DNA of 64,000 bases from an uncultured Paludibacter sp. (GTDB lineage Bacteria; Bacteroidota; Bacteroidia; Bacteroidales; Paludibacteraceae), in contig CALCBD010000058.1 in NCBI GenBank assembly GCA_937897985.1, positions 62,001 through 126,000 of the forward strand, in the 5' to 3' direction. The stretch's first letter is position 1. The number at the start of each line of letters is the position of its first letter. The notes beneath the pieces are model-generated. The model worked only from the letters and a program-made list of their open reading frames with translations, did not search any database and was not told where the DNA came from. Positions 34,518 to 44,867 of this stretch are shown here, in pieces. The translations under genes and the position numbers were made by a program.

Positions 34518-37500
34518 ATGAATGTTATGAAAAAGTTAATTATTTCAATCACCTTTTTATTTTCGATAGTATACGGATTATTTGCACAATCCGAACAACT
34601 TCTCGTCGATGAAAATTTCCAAAGCTGGACCAATTTATCAGCTTCGGCAGCCACAACAGTTGTTTCAAACAAAACTCTGATCACCAACGAAACACTCAAT
34701 TATTCACTTTGGGGTATTTCGGTTATCAATAACGGATATGCTTCGGGAGCATCCACCAACACACTGAGTACAGCAGGCTGTCTGAAAATGGCAAAAAATA
34801 CTGAAATTACTACCGGAACCATGTCCATCGAACTATCACCATTGGCTTCGATAACAAAAATCTGGTTTGTTGAATGTACAACCGGTAGTAACCGTGGTTT
34901 TAAAGTCTGGAAAAAAAATGCCACTGATGCCGACTGGGTTGCAATTTACAGTACCGTGTGCAATCCAAGTTCAGGAATGGCTGTCAATTTAACTTTAAAC
35001 GAAACCAATGTAGCCCTGAAATTTACCAATCTTTCGTTGGGTAATTATGCATTCCTGTCGGATTTCAAAATATGGGGAAATGTTTCGGGTGTAGCTATTC
35101 CTCCAACTGTAAGTTCGGTAACACCTGCTCACGGGGCTTCAATTCCGGTATCAGGAAGTATCTCGGTAGTTTATTCCGAAAACGTAACCCGTGGCACCGG
35201 CAATATTACAATTGGCGGAGTAGCGGTTCCCGAACAAAACATTACGATCAGTAATGCTACTGTTACAATAGCTTACTCCGGACTCAATACCGACAGTTCG
35301 TATGAACTTGTGATTCCAGCCGGGGCATTTAAAAACGGGGCAGGCACACCCACTTCCAACGATACAAAAGCAACTTATAAAACTCCTGACACCATCCTTC
35401 CGACTTTATCAAATAAATCGGTATCGGACGGAGCAGTTTTACCAGTCAACGGATTTATTTCACTGGTAATGAGCGAAAGTTGTCAGGCCGGCAGCACACA
35501 GGTCACTATAGGCAGCAAAAGCATCACTCCTGCAGTTTCAGCCTCCAACGCAAACCTGATGTATATTAATTATAGCGGACTGGCATACGATACTGATTAC
35601 ACATTGGTAATTCCATCAGGAGCCATAACCGATTTATCAGGAAATCCTTATGCAGGAACGAGTATCAGTTTTCACACCGAAGCTGATGCAAAAGGAACAC
35701 AATTATTTTCATTCACTCCGGATGCCACCTCTGTTCCGGCCACATCAACAGGAACTGTAACACAAACTGTAAACGGTTACACGATTGAATTCGGAGGTGT
35801 GGCAAGTGCCGGACCCCGAAGTTCATCGCCTTACACCTACTCTTTTAAAACAAATTATGTATTATTACCTGAATTGCCTTCGGTAGGCGAACTGAGCTTT
35901 TACATTCAATCGGGTGGTGGCACTGTACCACAGGAGTATTACATCCAGAAATTAGCTGCCGATGGCACAACATGGAATACTATTGAAACTATAATCCTGG
36001 GTACCAATGATAAAAACATGGTTAAAACCGCAGCAGCTCAATCGTCCGTTCCAACCCGGCTCAGGTTGATGTACAACAGTGCTCAGCTCTGGTTATACAC
36101 CTTAGATGTTTATTCATATACCGGCAACGGACCGGTAGATGATGGTTTAAAGCCAAGCGTCGTTTCTTCGATACCTGCTGATAATGCGGTAGATGTTCCT
36201 ATCAACGGTTCAATCAAACTGGTATTCAGTGAAAATGTAAAAACAGGAGCCGGCAGTATCACTTTGGATGGAAAAACACTTTCACCCGGAATTGTTGGGA
36301 AAAACGTTACTTTGCCCTATTCCAATCTGAAATATGCAACAAATTACACCCTTTCAATCCCGGCAGGTGCAATCCGCGATGCATTTAACAACGACTGTGA
36401 AGCCATCTCAATTTCGTTTACAACCAAAGCCAAACCGGCTGTAACTCCGCGATTGTTCAATTTCGTGGTAGCTGCTGACGGCACGGGAAACGGCACTACA
36501 ATCCAATCGGCATTCGATGCGGTTCCTCTCAATAATTCCTCACAATTTTTGATTTTCGTAAAAAACGGGACATACAACGAATATCCAACACTGGCTGAAA
36601 CCAAAAACAATGTCAGCCTGATTGGTCAGAGCCAAAGCGGCGTAATCATTACCGGCAACAGACGTAGTGGCGTGGGTGGTTATTCAACTTCCACCTGTCA
36701 GACGGTAGAAATTATGGCCGACAATTTTTATTGCGAAAATCTGACGATGCAAAATACAGCCGGTGTCGGAGCAGGTCAGGCAGTAGCATTGAAAGTATAT
36801 GCCGACAAAGCAGTTTTCAAAAACGTAAAACTAATTGGTTATCAGGATACTCACCTGACATCAAACACAGGTGCAGACCGTCAGTATTATCTGAATTGTG
36901 ATATTCGTGGTTCGGTCGACTTTATTTTTGGTAATGGTGTATGTTACTTCGATAATTGTTTGCTATATATCCAGGACAGGAATATTGCCAATGTAATTTG
37001 TGCACCATCAACATCCGCTGAAAACACTTATGGATATGTATTTAACAATTGTACGATAGACGGAGCAAGTTCGCAGGATGGAATATATAACCTGGGACGA
37101 CCATGGCAAAATTCACCACGGGCAGTTTATCTGAATACAAAAATGAATATCCTTCCTTCGGGCGGTGGCTGGATCAGTATGAGTACCATCCCTGCACTTT
37201 TTGCAGAATACAACAGTGTAAATGCTGCCAATAATCCGGTTGTGGTTGATGCAAGAAACACAGCATTTTCGTATACCGACAGTAACAACAACCTTATCAC
37301 CGGCAACAGTCCTACAGCTGTATTGACTTCGACTCAGGCTGCAAATTACAGCCTGTCCAATGTCTTAGCCGGTGCCGACTCGTGGGATGCAACACTGAAA
37401 GGACAGCAAACAGCAACAGTTTCTGGTATTTCACTGACAAACAATACAATGAGCTGGGCTCAGGTTGACGGTGCTTTGTGTTACCTGATTTTCAAAAATG

Positions 37501-37868
37501 GAAATTTCGTAACACAAACCACAACTAATTCACTTACAGTAAGTTCAGGAACATACGAACTTATGGCTGTTTCCGAATTCGGTGCATTAAGCGAACCGGT
37601 TAGCTTCGTGGCAGATGTTGTTTCGGGAGCGATTCAACCTTCAAGAAATACAGCATTCCTTCAGTCCGCTTATATCGAAAACCAGATTATATTAAAGAAT
37701 ACAGAACTTATCAAATCGGTTTCACTGTTTAATCCGGCAGGTCAGCTTATATACCGTTCCGAAAAAACAGCGGGCAACATTGATTGCAACAGCTTATCAT
37801 CAGGATGTTACATTCTGAGTTTAAGTACAGAAAACGAAATAATAACCTACAGAATTATCAGGAAATAA
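34518..37868 (+). CDS. Multidomain pectin methylesterase with Ig-like repeats and T9SS sorting tail
   Basis: An 1116-residue secreted protein. After the signal peptide (about 1-23, GLFAQ) comes a beta domain (about 25-190), two SbsA-type Ig-like domains (about 193-290 and 295-390; PPTVSSVTPAHGASIPVSGSISVVYSE pattern), a second beta domain (about 395-540), a third Ig-like repeat (about 550-640) and a carbohydrate-esterase 8 catalytic domain (about 645-940). Catalytic residues: Asp777 in YQDTH, Asp801 in GSVDFIFG and Arg861 in LGRPW. A type IX secretion C-terminal domain ends the chain (SVSLFNPAGQLIYRSE...YRIIRK). It removes methyl groups from homogalacturonan at the cell surface or outside the cell. 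It is the first gene of the pectin locus. Confidence 0.9.
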   Translation: MNVMKKLIISITFLFSIVYGLFAQSEQLLVDENFQSWTNLSASAATTVVSNKTLITNETLNYSLWGISVINNGYASGASTNTLSTAGCLKMAKNTEITTGTMSIELSPLASITKIWFVECTTGSNRGFKVWKKNATDADWVAIYSTVCNPSSGMAVNLTLNETNVALKFTNLSLGNYAFLSDFKIWGNVSGVAIPPTVSSVTPAHGASIPVSGSISVVYSENVTRGTGNITIGGVAVPEQNITISNATVTIAYSGLNTDSSYELVIPAGAFKNGAGTPTSNDTKATYKTPDTILPTLSNKSVSDGAVLPVNGFISLVMSESCQAGSTQVTIGSKSITPAVSASNANLMYINYSGLAYDTDYTLVIPSGAITDLSGNPYAGTSISFHTEADAKGTQLFSFTPDATSVPATSTGTVTQTVNGYTIEFGGVASAGPRSSSPYTYSFKTNYVLLPELPSVGELSFYIQSGGGTVPQEYYIQKLAADGTTWNTIETIILGTNDKNMVKTAAAQSSVPTRLRLMYNSAQLWLYTLDVYSYTGNGPVDDGLKPSVVSSIPADNAVDVPINGSIKLVFSENVKTGAGSITLDGKTLSPGIVGKNVTLPYSNLKYATNYTLSIPAGAIRDAFNNDCEAISISFTTKAKPAVTPRLFNFVVAADGTGNGTTIQSAFDAVPLNNSSQFLIFVKNGTYNEYPTLAETKNNVSLIGQSQSGVIITGNRRSGVGGYSTSTCQTVEIMADNFYCENLTMQNTAGVGAGQAVALKVYADKAVFKNVKLIGYQDTHLTSNTGADRQYYLNCDIRGSVDFIFGNGVCYFDNCLLYIQDRNIANVICAPSTSAENTYGYVFNNCTIDGASSQDGIYNLGRPWQNSPRAVYLNTKMNILPSGGGWISMSTIPALFAEYNSVNAANNPVVVDARNTAFSYTDSNNNLITGNSPTAVLTSTQAANYSLSNVLAGADSWDATLKGQQTATVSGISLTNNTMSWAQVDGALCYLIFKNGNFVTQTTTNSLTVSSGTYELMAVSEFGALSEPVSFVADVVSGAIQPSRNTAFLQSAYIENQIILKNTELIKSVSLFNPAGQLIYRSEKTAGNIDCNSLSSGCYILSLSTENEIITYRIIRK

Positions 37869-37948
37869 GTAAATAAAACTTAGCAGTATTTTGTCAAATT
37901 CTCCAACTTTTTCGTTGAAAAATACACATAAAGACAAAATAACATTCT

Positions 37949-37956
37949 TACTTTTG
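37949..37956 (+). promoter_or_regulatory. -7 element upstream of susC-like gene
   Basis: TACTTTTG followed by TA, the same core as the element at 34491. It lies 41 nt before the SusC start, which points to a second promoter inside the pectin locus. Confidence 0.5.
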
Positions 37957-37997
37957 TACTATTAAAAACATAAAAACAAGTACTATTTTAAAAATTC

Positions 37998-40900
37998 ATG
38001 AAAATGACTAAAAAACACGCTTTCAGAAATCGAAATTGGAAAGTCATCTTTTTCATCTCCCTGCTGATTGGACTGACAACTACATTGTCAGCTCAAACAA
38101 AATCCGTTTCGGGAATAGTAAGAGATCCTTCGGGCGAAACAATTATCTCTGCATCGGTAGTTGTTAAAGGCACAACTATCGGTACTGTCACCAATGTGAA
38201 TGGTGAGTTTACAATAAATGTTCCGACCAATGCAAAAACCCTTGTTATTTCCTATGTGGGTATGGAAACTCAGGAAGTTCCTATTGTTGGTACAAATTTA
38301 AAAATCGTACTCAAAGATGACTTAAAATCCCTTGAAGAAGTAGTGGTAATTGGTTACGGGACACAAAAAAAGCGCGATTTGACTGGTTCTGTATCATCGG
38401 TAAGCGAAAAAGTATTGAAAGACATACCCGTTTCGTCGGTTGCCGAAGCTTTGACCGGAAAATTAACCGGTGTTCAGGTAACGACCACTGAAGGTTCGCC
38501 TGATGCTGAAATCAAAATCAGGGTACGTGGAGGTGGTTCAATCACTCAGAGCAATACCCCGCTTTATATTGTTGATGGTTTTGCCAAAGATGATATAAAA
38601 GACATTGCACCTTCGGAAATTGAAGAAATATCAGTATTAAAAGATGCATCTTCGACTGCTATTTATGGTTCGCGCGGAGCCAACGGAGTAGTACTTATAA
38701 CAACCAAATCGGCTAAACAGGGAAAATTATCACTGTCCTACAATGGTTATGTAGGTATGAAAGAAGTTTCCAAAACTTTGCCGGTTTTAACTCCGTTTCA
38801 ATTTGCCCGCAAGCAATATGAAAGAGCTGTTTGGGGAGGTGGAACCAAGGTTGCCAGTGAATATGAAACATATTTTGGTAATTACGGGGATATTGATTTG
38901 TATAATTTTGCAAATGCAACCAACTGGCAAAACGAAACTTTTGGTAATGCCGGTCTGACTCAGAATCATTCTGTTTCGCTAAGCGGAGGTGATAAAAAAT
39001 TTAATTACAATGCCAATTACAGTCATGTGTATGATAAAGCCATCATGTACATGTCTAATTACAAACGTGACAATGTAAGTGTAAAACTGAAATACACTCC
39101 GATAAAATGGTTAAAACTTGATTTGGCGACACGTTACGCTGCGACTACCATTAATGGCTCCGGTGCAAATGACCAGACCGGACTTGAAAAATCAACTTCG
39201 GATTCACGTGTAAAAAGCGCAGTTGTTTATACTCCTATTCCATTGAAAAATCTTGTATCGCAGGATGATGATGCGGAAGCATCGGCGAGTTTATATTCGC
39301 CTATTCAGTCAACAGAAGACAACAACCGTTATCAGAACAACCATGAGTTCAGCATCAATGGCGGAGCTACTTTCACGTTTAATAAAAATCTGTCGCTGAA
39401 CAGTACATTCGGTTATACAAAATCTGACAAAACAGACAAACGATTTTTCGGACTTAGTTCATATTATGTTCGCGAAGGTGGAGCTTACAAACGCGACAAT
39501 GCTACAGCACCCGCAATTTTTCTTGGTGACATCAACAAATCGACCCTTCAAAACACCAATGTATTGAACTACAAGAAAGATAATATTTTCAAAGGGCATA
39601 ATATTAATGCCATTTTGGGAGAAGAAATGCTGATAAGAACCAACAGTTCATATACTCAGGATATCGAAGCATTTACACGCACTTATATGTCGGCCGACGC
39701 ATGGGGCAATCCGTCAGATGGTACCGTTCGTCCAACCAGACCATTTACAGCACCCGATTACAGATTGTTATCTTATTTTGGTCGATTGAATTATGACATT
39801 AACGACAAATACCTGATAGCATTGATTTTACGTACCGATGCCTCCAGCAAATTTGCAGCAGGTAATCAGTGGGGATTTTTCCCTTCAGGTTCAGTAGGTT
39901 GGCGAATTTCGGAAGAACGTTTTATGGAAGGAACAAAAAGCTGGTTGTCGAACCTGAAATTGAGAGGCGGTTTCGGAGCTTCAGGAAACGATAATATCGA
40001 CGACGGAGCTTTCATTCGTTCATACACTTCAGCTCCCTCCAACTATCTGGAACCGGATGTATTCCCGAGTATTTATTCGGCAGGACAGACACTGGCTAAT
40101 CCTGATTTGAAATGGGAAACCACAGTTACAAAAAACGTTGGACTTGATTTCGGTTTCTTCAAAAGCCGTTTGAGCGGTTCGGTGGAATTGTACGAAAATA
40201 ACACTTATGACGCTTTGATGTTAGTGAACATAAGCGGTGTAGGTTATACAAATCAATGGCAAAACGTTGCTTCTACTTCGAACAAGGGTATTGAACTTAC
40301 ACTGAATGCCGATTTAATTAAAACAAAAGATTTTAATCTGGCATTTTCATTTAACATCAGTGCCAATCAAAACAAAGTACTCGAACTTGGAAAATCTACT
40401 ATTCCACCCTTCAACGAAGCATGGACAAGTTATTCCGAAGCGTCCAACAGTTACACAGTGTCAGTAGGTCAGCCCGTTGGTTTGATTTACGGTTTTCAAA
40501 GTGACGGCATGTACAGTGCCGACGACTTTAAATGGAACGGAACCAGCTGGGTGATGAACAATGCAAAATACATTAACAAGGATGCTGTGACTGGAGTTTA
40601 TACTGATGCCAATGGCAATGCATTTGTCGACAACAGTGGAATTGACGGATTAAGCTGGGGCCCGGGTGCAATGAAACTGAAAGACAATAACGGAGATGGT
40701 AAAATTACAATTGATGACAAAGTGTTGATTGGCAATACAAATCCAAAACACTTTGGTGCCTTCGGATTGAACGCATCGTACAAAGGATTTGATGCTACTG
40801 TTAACTTCAACTGGGTATATGGCAATCAGATTTATAATGCCACAAAAATTGAATTAACTGCTGCCTATTACAAATACCGTAATACGCTGGCAAGTACGCT

Positions 40901-41285
40901 AAATTCATATACACAGATTGATTGGAATACCGGAAACAGAATTACCGATGCTGCTACACTTACCACAATGAATGCCAGTGCAGATATATGGGCTGCCCCT
41001 ACCGGACGTTATGCCACTACTTCGTGGGCAATTGAAGATGGTTCATTTTTACGGTTAAACAACCTTACTTTGGGTTATACTTTGCCCGGCAAAATGACAA
41101 AAAAATTCTATGTACAAAAATTGAGAGTTTATGCCTCGGGATACAACCTTGCAATATTCACAAAATATTCGGGTTACGATCCTGAAGTTGATTCACGTCG
41201 TGCTACACCGGCAACTCCCGGAGTTGATTATTCAGCTTATCCCAAGAGTCGTTCATACAATGTTGGAGTAAACATAACATTCTAA
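37998..41285 (+). CDS. SusC/RagA family TonB-linked outer-membrane transporter
   Basis: A 1095-residue TonB-dependent barrel. A signal peptide (cut near LSAQ) leads into a CarboxypepD_reg-like domain (about 35-110, SVSGIVRDPSGETIISASVVVKGT), a TonB-box-type segment (SLEEVVVIGYG), the plug (LTGKLTGVQVTTTEG, IRVRGGGSI, SSTAIYGSRGANGVVLI) and the barrel, ending ...YNVGVNITF with a C-terminal Phe. There is no N-terminal STN domain, so direct anti-sigma signalling is unlikely. It imports oligosaccharides together with the SusD-like lipoprotein encoded 13 nt downstream. The locus content indicates galacturonan oligomers. Confidence 0.96.
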   Translation: MKMTKKHAFRNRNWKVIFFISLLIGLTTTLSAQTKSVSGIVRDPSGETIISASVVVKGTTIGTVTNVNGEFTINVPTNAKTLVISYVGMETQEVPIVGTNLKIVLKDDLKSLEEVVVIGYGTQKKRDLTGSVSSVSEKVLKDIPVSSVAEALTGKLTGVQVTTTEGSPDAEIKIRVRGGGSITQSNTPLYIVDGFAKDDIKDIAPSEIEEISVLKDASSTAIYGSRGANGVVLITTKSAKQGKLSLSYNGYVGMKEVSKTLPVLTPFQFARKQYERAVWGGGTKVASEYETYFGNYGDIDLYNFANATNWQNETFGNAGLTQNHSVSLSGGDKKFNYNANYSHVYDKAIMYMSNYKRDNVSVKLKYTPIKWLKLDLATRYAATTINGSGANDQTGLEKSTSDSRVKSAVVYTPIPLKNLVSQDDDAEASASLYSPIQSTEDNNRYQNNHEFSINGGATFTFNKNLSLNSTFGYTKSDKTDKRFFGLSSYYVREGGAYKRDNATAPAIFLGDINKSTLQNTNVLNYKKDNIFKGHNINAILGEEMLIRTNSSYTQDIEAFTRTYMSADAWGNPSDGTVRPTRPFTAPDYRLLSYFGRLNYDINDKYLIALILRTDASSKFAAGNQWGFFPSGSVGWRISEERFMEGTKSWLSNLKLRGGFGASGNDNIDDGAFIRSYTSAPSNYLEPDVFPSIYSAGQTLANPDLKWETTVTKNVGLDFGFFKSRLSGSVELYENNTYDALMLVNISGVGYTNQWQNVASTSNKGIELTLNADLIKTKDFNLAFSFNISANQNKVLELGKSTIPPFNEAWTSYSEASNSYTVSVGQPVGLIYGFQSDGMYSADDFKWNGTSWVMNNAKYINKDAVTGVYTDANGNAFVDNSGIDGLSWGPGAMKLKDNNGDGKITIDDKVLIGNTNPKHFGAFGLNASYKGFDATVNFNWVYGNQIYNATKIELTAAYYKYRNTLASTLNSYTQIDWNTGNRITDAATLTTMNASADIWAAPTGRYATTSWAIEDGSFLRLNNLTLGYTLPGKMTKKFYVQKLRVYASGYNLAIFTKYSGYDPEVDSRRATPATPGVDYSAYPKSRSYNVGVNITF

Positions 41286-41298
41286 ATTTTAAAACACA

Positions 41299-43161
41299 AT
41301 GAAAAAACAAAATATATTATTACTTGCAATTAGTGCGCTTATCATCACATTTTCGACTTCGTGCTCGGATTTCCTTCAGGTTTCGAGTAACTCCCTGTTG
41401 AGTGATGATGTTGTATTTACTAATCCGGACTCAGCTAATCAGGGCATTGCTGCCATATACGATATTATCGGTCAAAACAACTCTTACCGTAACCGGCTTT
41501 GGTTACAAATGGGTATCAACACAGACATTGAATATCGTTCGGGATGGTCATCGGGTGCTGTTTTAAGTTCCATTAAATCTGACGATTATTTTGCATTGTA
41601 CAATCCGAATCCAACGGTAGGCGATGGCTATAACAATGCCGATGCTGCTAATCCATGGAGCCGAATTTATCAGGGCATCGAACGCGCCAACCTGGCCATT
41701 GCCGGCATACGTAAATACGGCAATCCTGCCGAAGGCAATGATATGGGACAATTACTGGGTGAAGCCCTTACCATGAGAGCTTTTTTCTATTATGATCTAA
41801 TTAAATGGTGGGGTGATGTTCCTGCCCGCTTTGAACCTGTAAAAGAGGCTACAATTTATGTTGCCAAATCAAACAGAGATACTATTTATAATCAGATTAT
41901 CAAAGATTTGCAGGAGGCTTCCGGTATTTTATATGCTCCGGGTGCAAATAAATATACCAGCACCACCAAACGGGTGTCGAAAGATGCTGCACGGGGCTTG
42001 TTGGCACGTGTTTGTTTGTCGGCAGCAGGCTATTCGATGCGTCCGATATCCGGAACAAACGACTCCGAAATTAAAATTACTGCTTCAGATGCCCGCAGAA
42101 CTGAATTATACACAATTGCCCGTAATGCCTGCAGAGACATTATTGCAGATGGACATTATTCATTAGCTGCTAATTTTAAGGATATCTTCTACGATCAATG
42201 TCAGGACAACGACACTCAGAACCGTGAAACAATCTGGCAATTACCATATTTCATGGGAATCCGTGGTCGTATGGTTTATAACCTTGGTTTACCACGTGAT
42301 GCTGATGGTATCAATAACAAGGTAACCATCGGTGGTCAGTTTAAAATCATTCCGAGTTTCTTTTACGATTATAATCCAAATGATTCAAGACGTGATATAA
42401 CGGTAGTTCCGTACAAAGTAGTAAAAAGCACTGTCGATAGTAAAATGGAACAATCATTATCCTCGGGAATCATCGGTTTTAATCTGGGAAAATGGCGCGC
42501 CGAATGGATGAAAACTCCTATTTCGGGAACCGACGATGGTGTTTCGCCAATTGTATTGCGTTATGCCGATGTTTTGTTAATGTACGCCGAAGCCGATTTA
42601 TTCCTCGGAGCAACCGATGGTGCCGAAAAACTGAATATGGTTCGTCGCCGTGCATTCGGACAACCCGTAAATTCAGCATCACCTTATGATTTGCCTCTGA
42701 CTCTGAACAATATCAAGAAAGAACGTGCACTTGAATTCTGTGGCGAAAATATCCGAAAATACGATTTGGAACGATGGGGTGAATTGAAATCGGGAATTGA
42801 CAAAGCCAAAGCAAATCTCACTGCATTGCGCGACGGAACCGGCGACTATGCCACAGTACCTGTAACAATTTATTATAAATGGGTGGTTAACAATGCAATT
42901 ACACCGGGCGAACGAGTATTGGTCATTTACGGTCTGAACCGTGGTGAAACCGACGACAAAACTGTGACTGACCCTACAGGTGGCTGGGTAAAAAAATCCT
43001 GGACACAGGGAACTTCGGGAGCTGAATTAGCCCTTAGTGATGGTTTTATAAATAACCTTTATTTAGGCAATCCTGATAAGCGCCAATTATTACCCATTAT
43101 GAGTCAGATTATGACAACCAGTAACGGAATGTTAGTAAATGATTACGGATATGGTCAATAA
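41299..43161 (+). CDS. SusD/RagB family nutrient-binding outer-membrane lipoprotein
   Basis: A 620-residue surface lipoprotein (FSTSC, Cys22). It has the SusD fold: an N-terminal SNSLLSDDVVFTNPDSANQGIAAIYD block, TPR helices (GEALTMRAFFYYDLIKWWGDVPA, the most conserved SusD motif), and a C-terminal RYADVLLMYAEADLF and ERALEFCGENIRKYDLERWGE. It binds glycan at the SusC mouth and acts as its lid. The tail (LLPIMSQIMTTSNGMLVNDYGY) is the usual IP-xxxI...QN-GY ending. Its 3' end overlaps the start of the next frame by 23 nt. Confidence 0.96.
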   Translation: MKKQNILLLAISALIITFSTSCSDFLQVSSNSLLSDDVVFTNPDSANQGIAAIYDIIGQNNSYRNRLWLQMGINTDIEYRSGWSSGAVLSSIKSDDYFALYNPNPTVGDGYNNADAANPWSRIYQGIERANLAIAGIRKYGNPAEGNDMGQLLGEALTMRAFFYYDLIKWWGDVPARFEPVKEATIYVAKSNRDTIYNQIIKDLQEASGILYAPGANKYTSTTKRVSKDAARGLLARVCLSAAGYSMRPISGTNDSEIKITASDARRTELYTIARNACRDIIADGHYSLAANFKDIFYDQCQDNDTQNRETIWQLPYFMGIRGRMVYNLGLPRDADGINNKVTIGGQFKIIPSFFYDYNPNDSRRDITVVPYKVVKSTVDSKMEQSLSSGIIGFNLGKWRAEWMKTPISGTDDGVSPIVLRYADVLLMYAEADLFLGATDGAEKLNMVRRRAFGQPVNSASPYDLPLTLNNIKKERALEFCGENIRKYDLERWGELKSGIDKAKANLTALRDGTGDYATVPVTIYYKWVVNNAITPGERVLVIYGLNRGETDDKTVTDPTGGWVKKSWTQGTSGAELALSDGFINNLYLGNPDKRQLLPIMSQIMTTSNGMLVNDYGYGQ

Positions 43162-43195
43162 AAAAATGCAATTCAAACGATTAATAATATTGAAA

Positions 43196-44845
43196 ATGAA
43201 AAATATAAAGAATATATACAGGTTGGCTTTTATTTCACTTATCGGCTTCGTTGCATTATTTTCATCGTGCACTGACGACAATGAACTGGTAATGCCACGC
43301 TTGTTTCGTCCGGTAAATTTTAACGCCGAGCTGAATAAAACAGTTGCCACAATTAGTTGGGCTGCAGTTGACAGTGCTGTTTCATACACCTTACAGTTGA
43401 GTACCGACAGCCTGAATTTTAATACACTTGTACTCGATACTACGATTACAGGGCTGTCATTTACAAAGGAACTTGCCGGAGAAACAAAGTTTTTTGCAAG
43501 ATTGTATGCCAATGCTAATGACTCAACCAAACAATCGAAATTCAGCACACTTTCTTTCAAAACTCCTGCTGAAAATATATTTCAGGGTTTTGGAACAAGC
43601 ATTAATACAGGTAAACTTTACAGTGCCTACATGACTGATTTTAAAACCCTTACCATAAAATGGTCGCCGGGTGCCAATGTTACACACCTGATACTTAGTT
43701 CGGAAGACGGTACTTTAAAAGATTCTGTACTTATTTCTGCAGGTGAAGTAGCAGCAGGTCAAAAAACAGTAGGTTCATTAACAAATTCAAACTGGTACAT
43801 CAAAATTTATAACAACAAAATTCTGAGAGGGAAAACATATGGATTGGTTGAAGGCGATATATTACTTGGATCGACCGATGACCTGCCAACTGCTTTGAAC
43901 AGCGCAAGTGACGGTCAGGTTATCCTTTTAGCCAAAGATGGTGTATATAAAATGGGAAGTGCCGTTTACCGTTTCTCCAAAAATGTGAAGGTACGGGGAG
44001 TTTCACCCACTAATCGTCCTGTACTTTGTATGACAGCAGGTACACCCACAAGCACATCAAACATGCTCGGGTTTGCGGATGCATCCACACTCGATTTTGT
44101 GAAATTTGAAAACATCGACTTCAGCGGATATTGCGATAACAATACAACATCCACCAAAATCGGATATTTATTTAACAATAATTTGATGACAACTGTAAAA
44201 TCATTGAGTTTCAGCAATTGTAACCTGCATAATTTCGGAAACACACCAATGCGGCTACAAGCTTCTAAAAATCAGGTTATTGATACTCTGAGTTTCAACG
44301 GTTGTGTCATCAACGATGTCGGATTTTCGAGTACTTATGCAATAGTGAACAGCAATTCTGCCGATTTTATCAATAATATTTACATGAACAATTGTACATT
44401 TTATAATTTCAAAGGTTCATTGATATTGCGTACAGTTACCGCTCCTGTAGTGGCAACCATGGGCAACATTAACATTACAAACTGTACCATCAATCAGGGT
44501 ATGCAGGATGCAGGTTCGGCCCGTTACCTTATTGATGCCAACGGAACAACGGTCACTAATGGCATTAATTTCAGAAATTGTATTTTCGGTAGTACAGGTG
44601 GAGCACTCGGTGCAAACGGAGTGAGAAAAGGTACAGCCACAATCTCAGTTACCGGTAGCTATTTCACAACAGATTATATCGATGACCCTGTTACAGTTGT
44701 AACTTCGTATTCAATAAAATCAATGATGACAGCAATTTCAGGAGCATCCACCGCTCTCTGGAATGATCCGGTAAACGGGGATTTTAAACTAAAAATGACT
44801 TCATTTGCAGGTAAAGGTGTTGCAGGTGATTTACGCTGGTATTAA
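43196..44845 (+). CDS. Surface lipoprotein with FN3-like and beta-helix domains (DUF4957/DUF5123 type)
   Basis: The frame is open from 43139, but the ATG at 43196 (MKNIKNIYRLAFISLIG) gives a proper lipoprotein signal (FSSC), so it is chosen as the start; the protein has ~549 residues. An FN3-like domain comes first (RPVNFNAELNKTVATISWAAVDSAVSYTLQLSTDS), then a right-handed beta-helix region with repeated N/D-rich rungs (FENIDFSGYCDNN, LSFSNCNLHNFG, INITNCTINQGM), typical of DUF4957/DUF5123 proteins in pectin loci. It may bind or cleave polygalacturonate at the surface. No catalytic set is recognised. It is SusE/F-like in position. Confidence 0.8.
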   Translation: MKNIKNIYRLAFISLIGFVALFSSCTDDNELVMPRLFRPVNFNAELNKTVATISWAAVDSAVSYTLQLSTDSLNFNTLVLDTTITGLSFTKELAGETKFFARLYANANDSTKQSKFSTLSFKTPAENIFQGFGTSINTGKLYSAYMTDFKTLTIKWSPGANVTHLILSSEDGTLKDSVLISAGEVAAGQKTVGSLTNSNWYIKIYNNKILRGKTYGLVEGDILLGSTDDLPTALNSASDGQVILLAKDGVYKMGSAVYRFSKNVKVRGVSPTNRPVLCMTAGTPTSTSNMLGFADASTLDFVKFENIDFSGYCDNNTTSTKIGYLFNNNLMTTVKSLSFSNCNLHNFGNTPMRLQASKNQVIDTLSFNGCVINDVGFSSTYAIVNSNSADFINNIYMNNCTFYNFKGSLILRTVTAPVVATMGNINITNCTINQGMQDAGSARYLIDANGTTVTNGINFRNCIFGSTGGALGANGVRKGTATISVTGSYFTTDYIDDPVTVVTSYSIKSMMTAISGASTALWNDPVNGDFKLKMTSFAGKGVAGDLRWY

Positions 44846-44867
44846 TTTTTTTTAACAAATTAAGATT

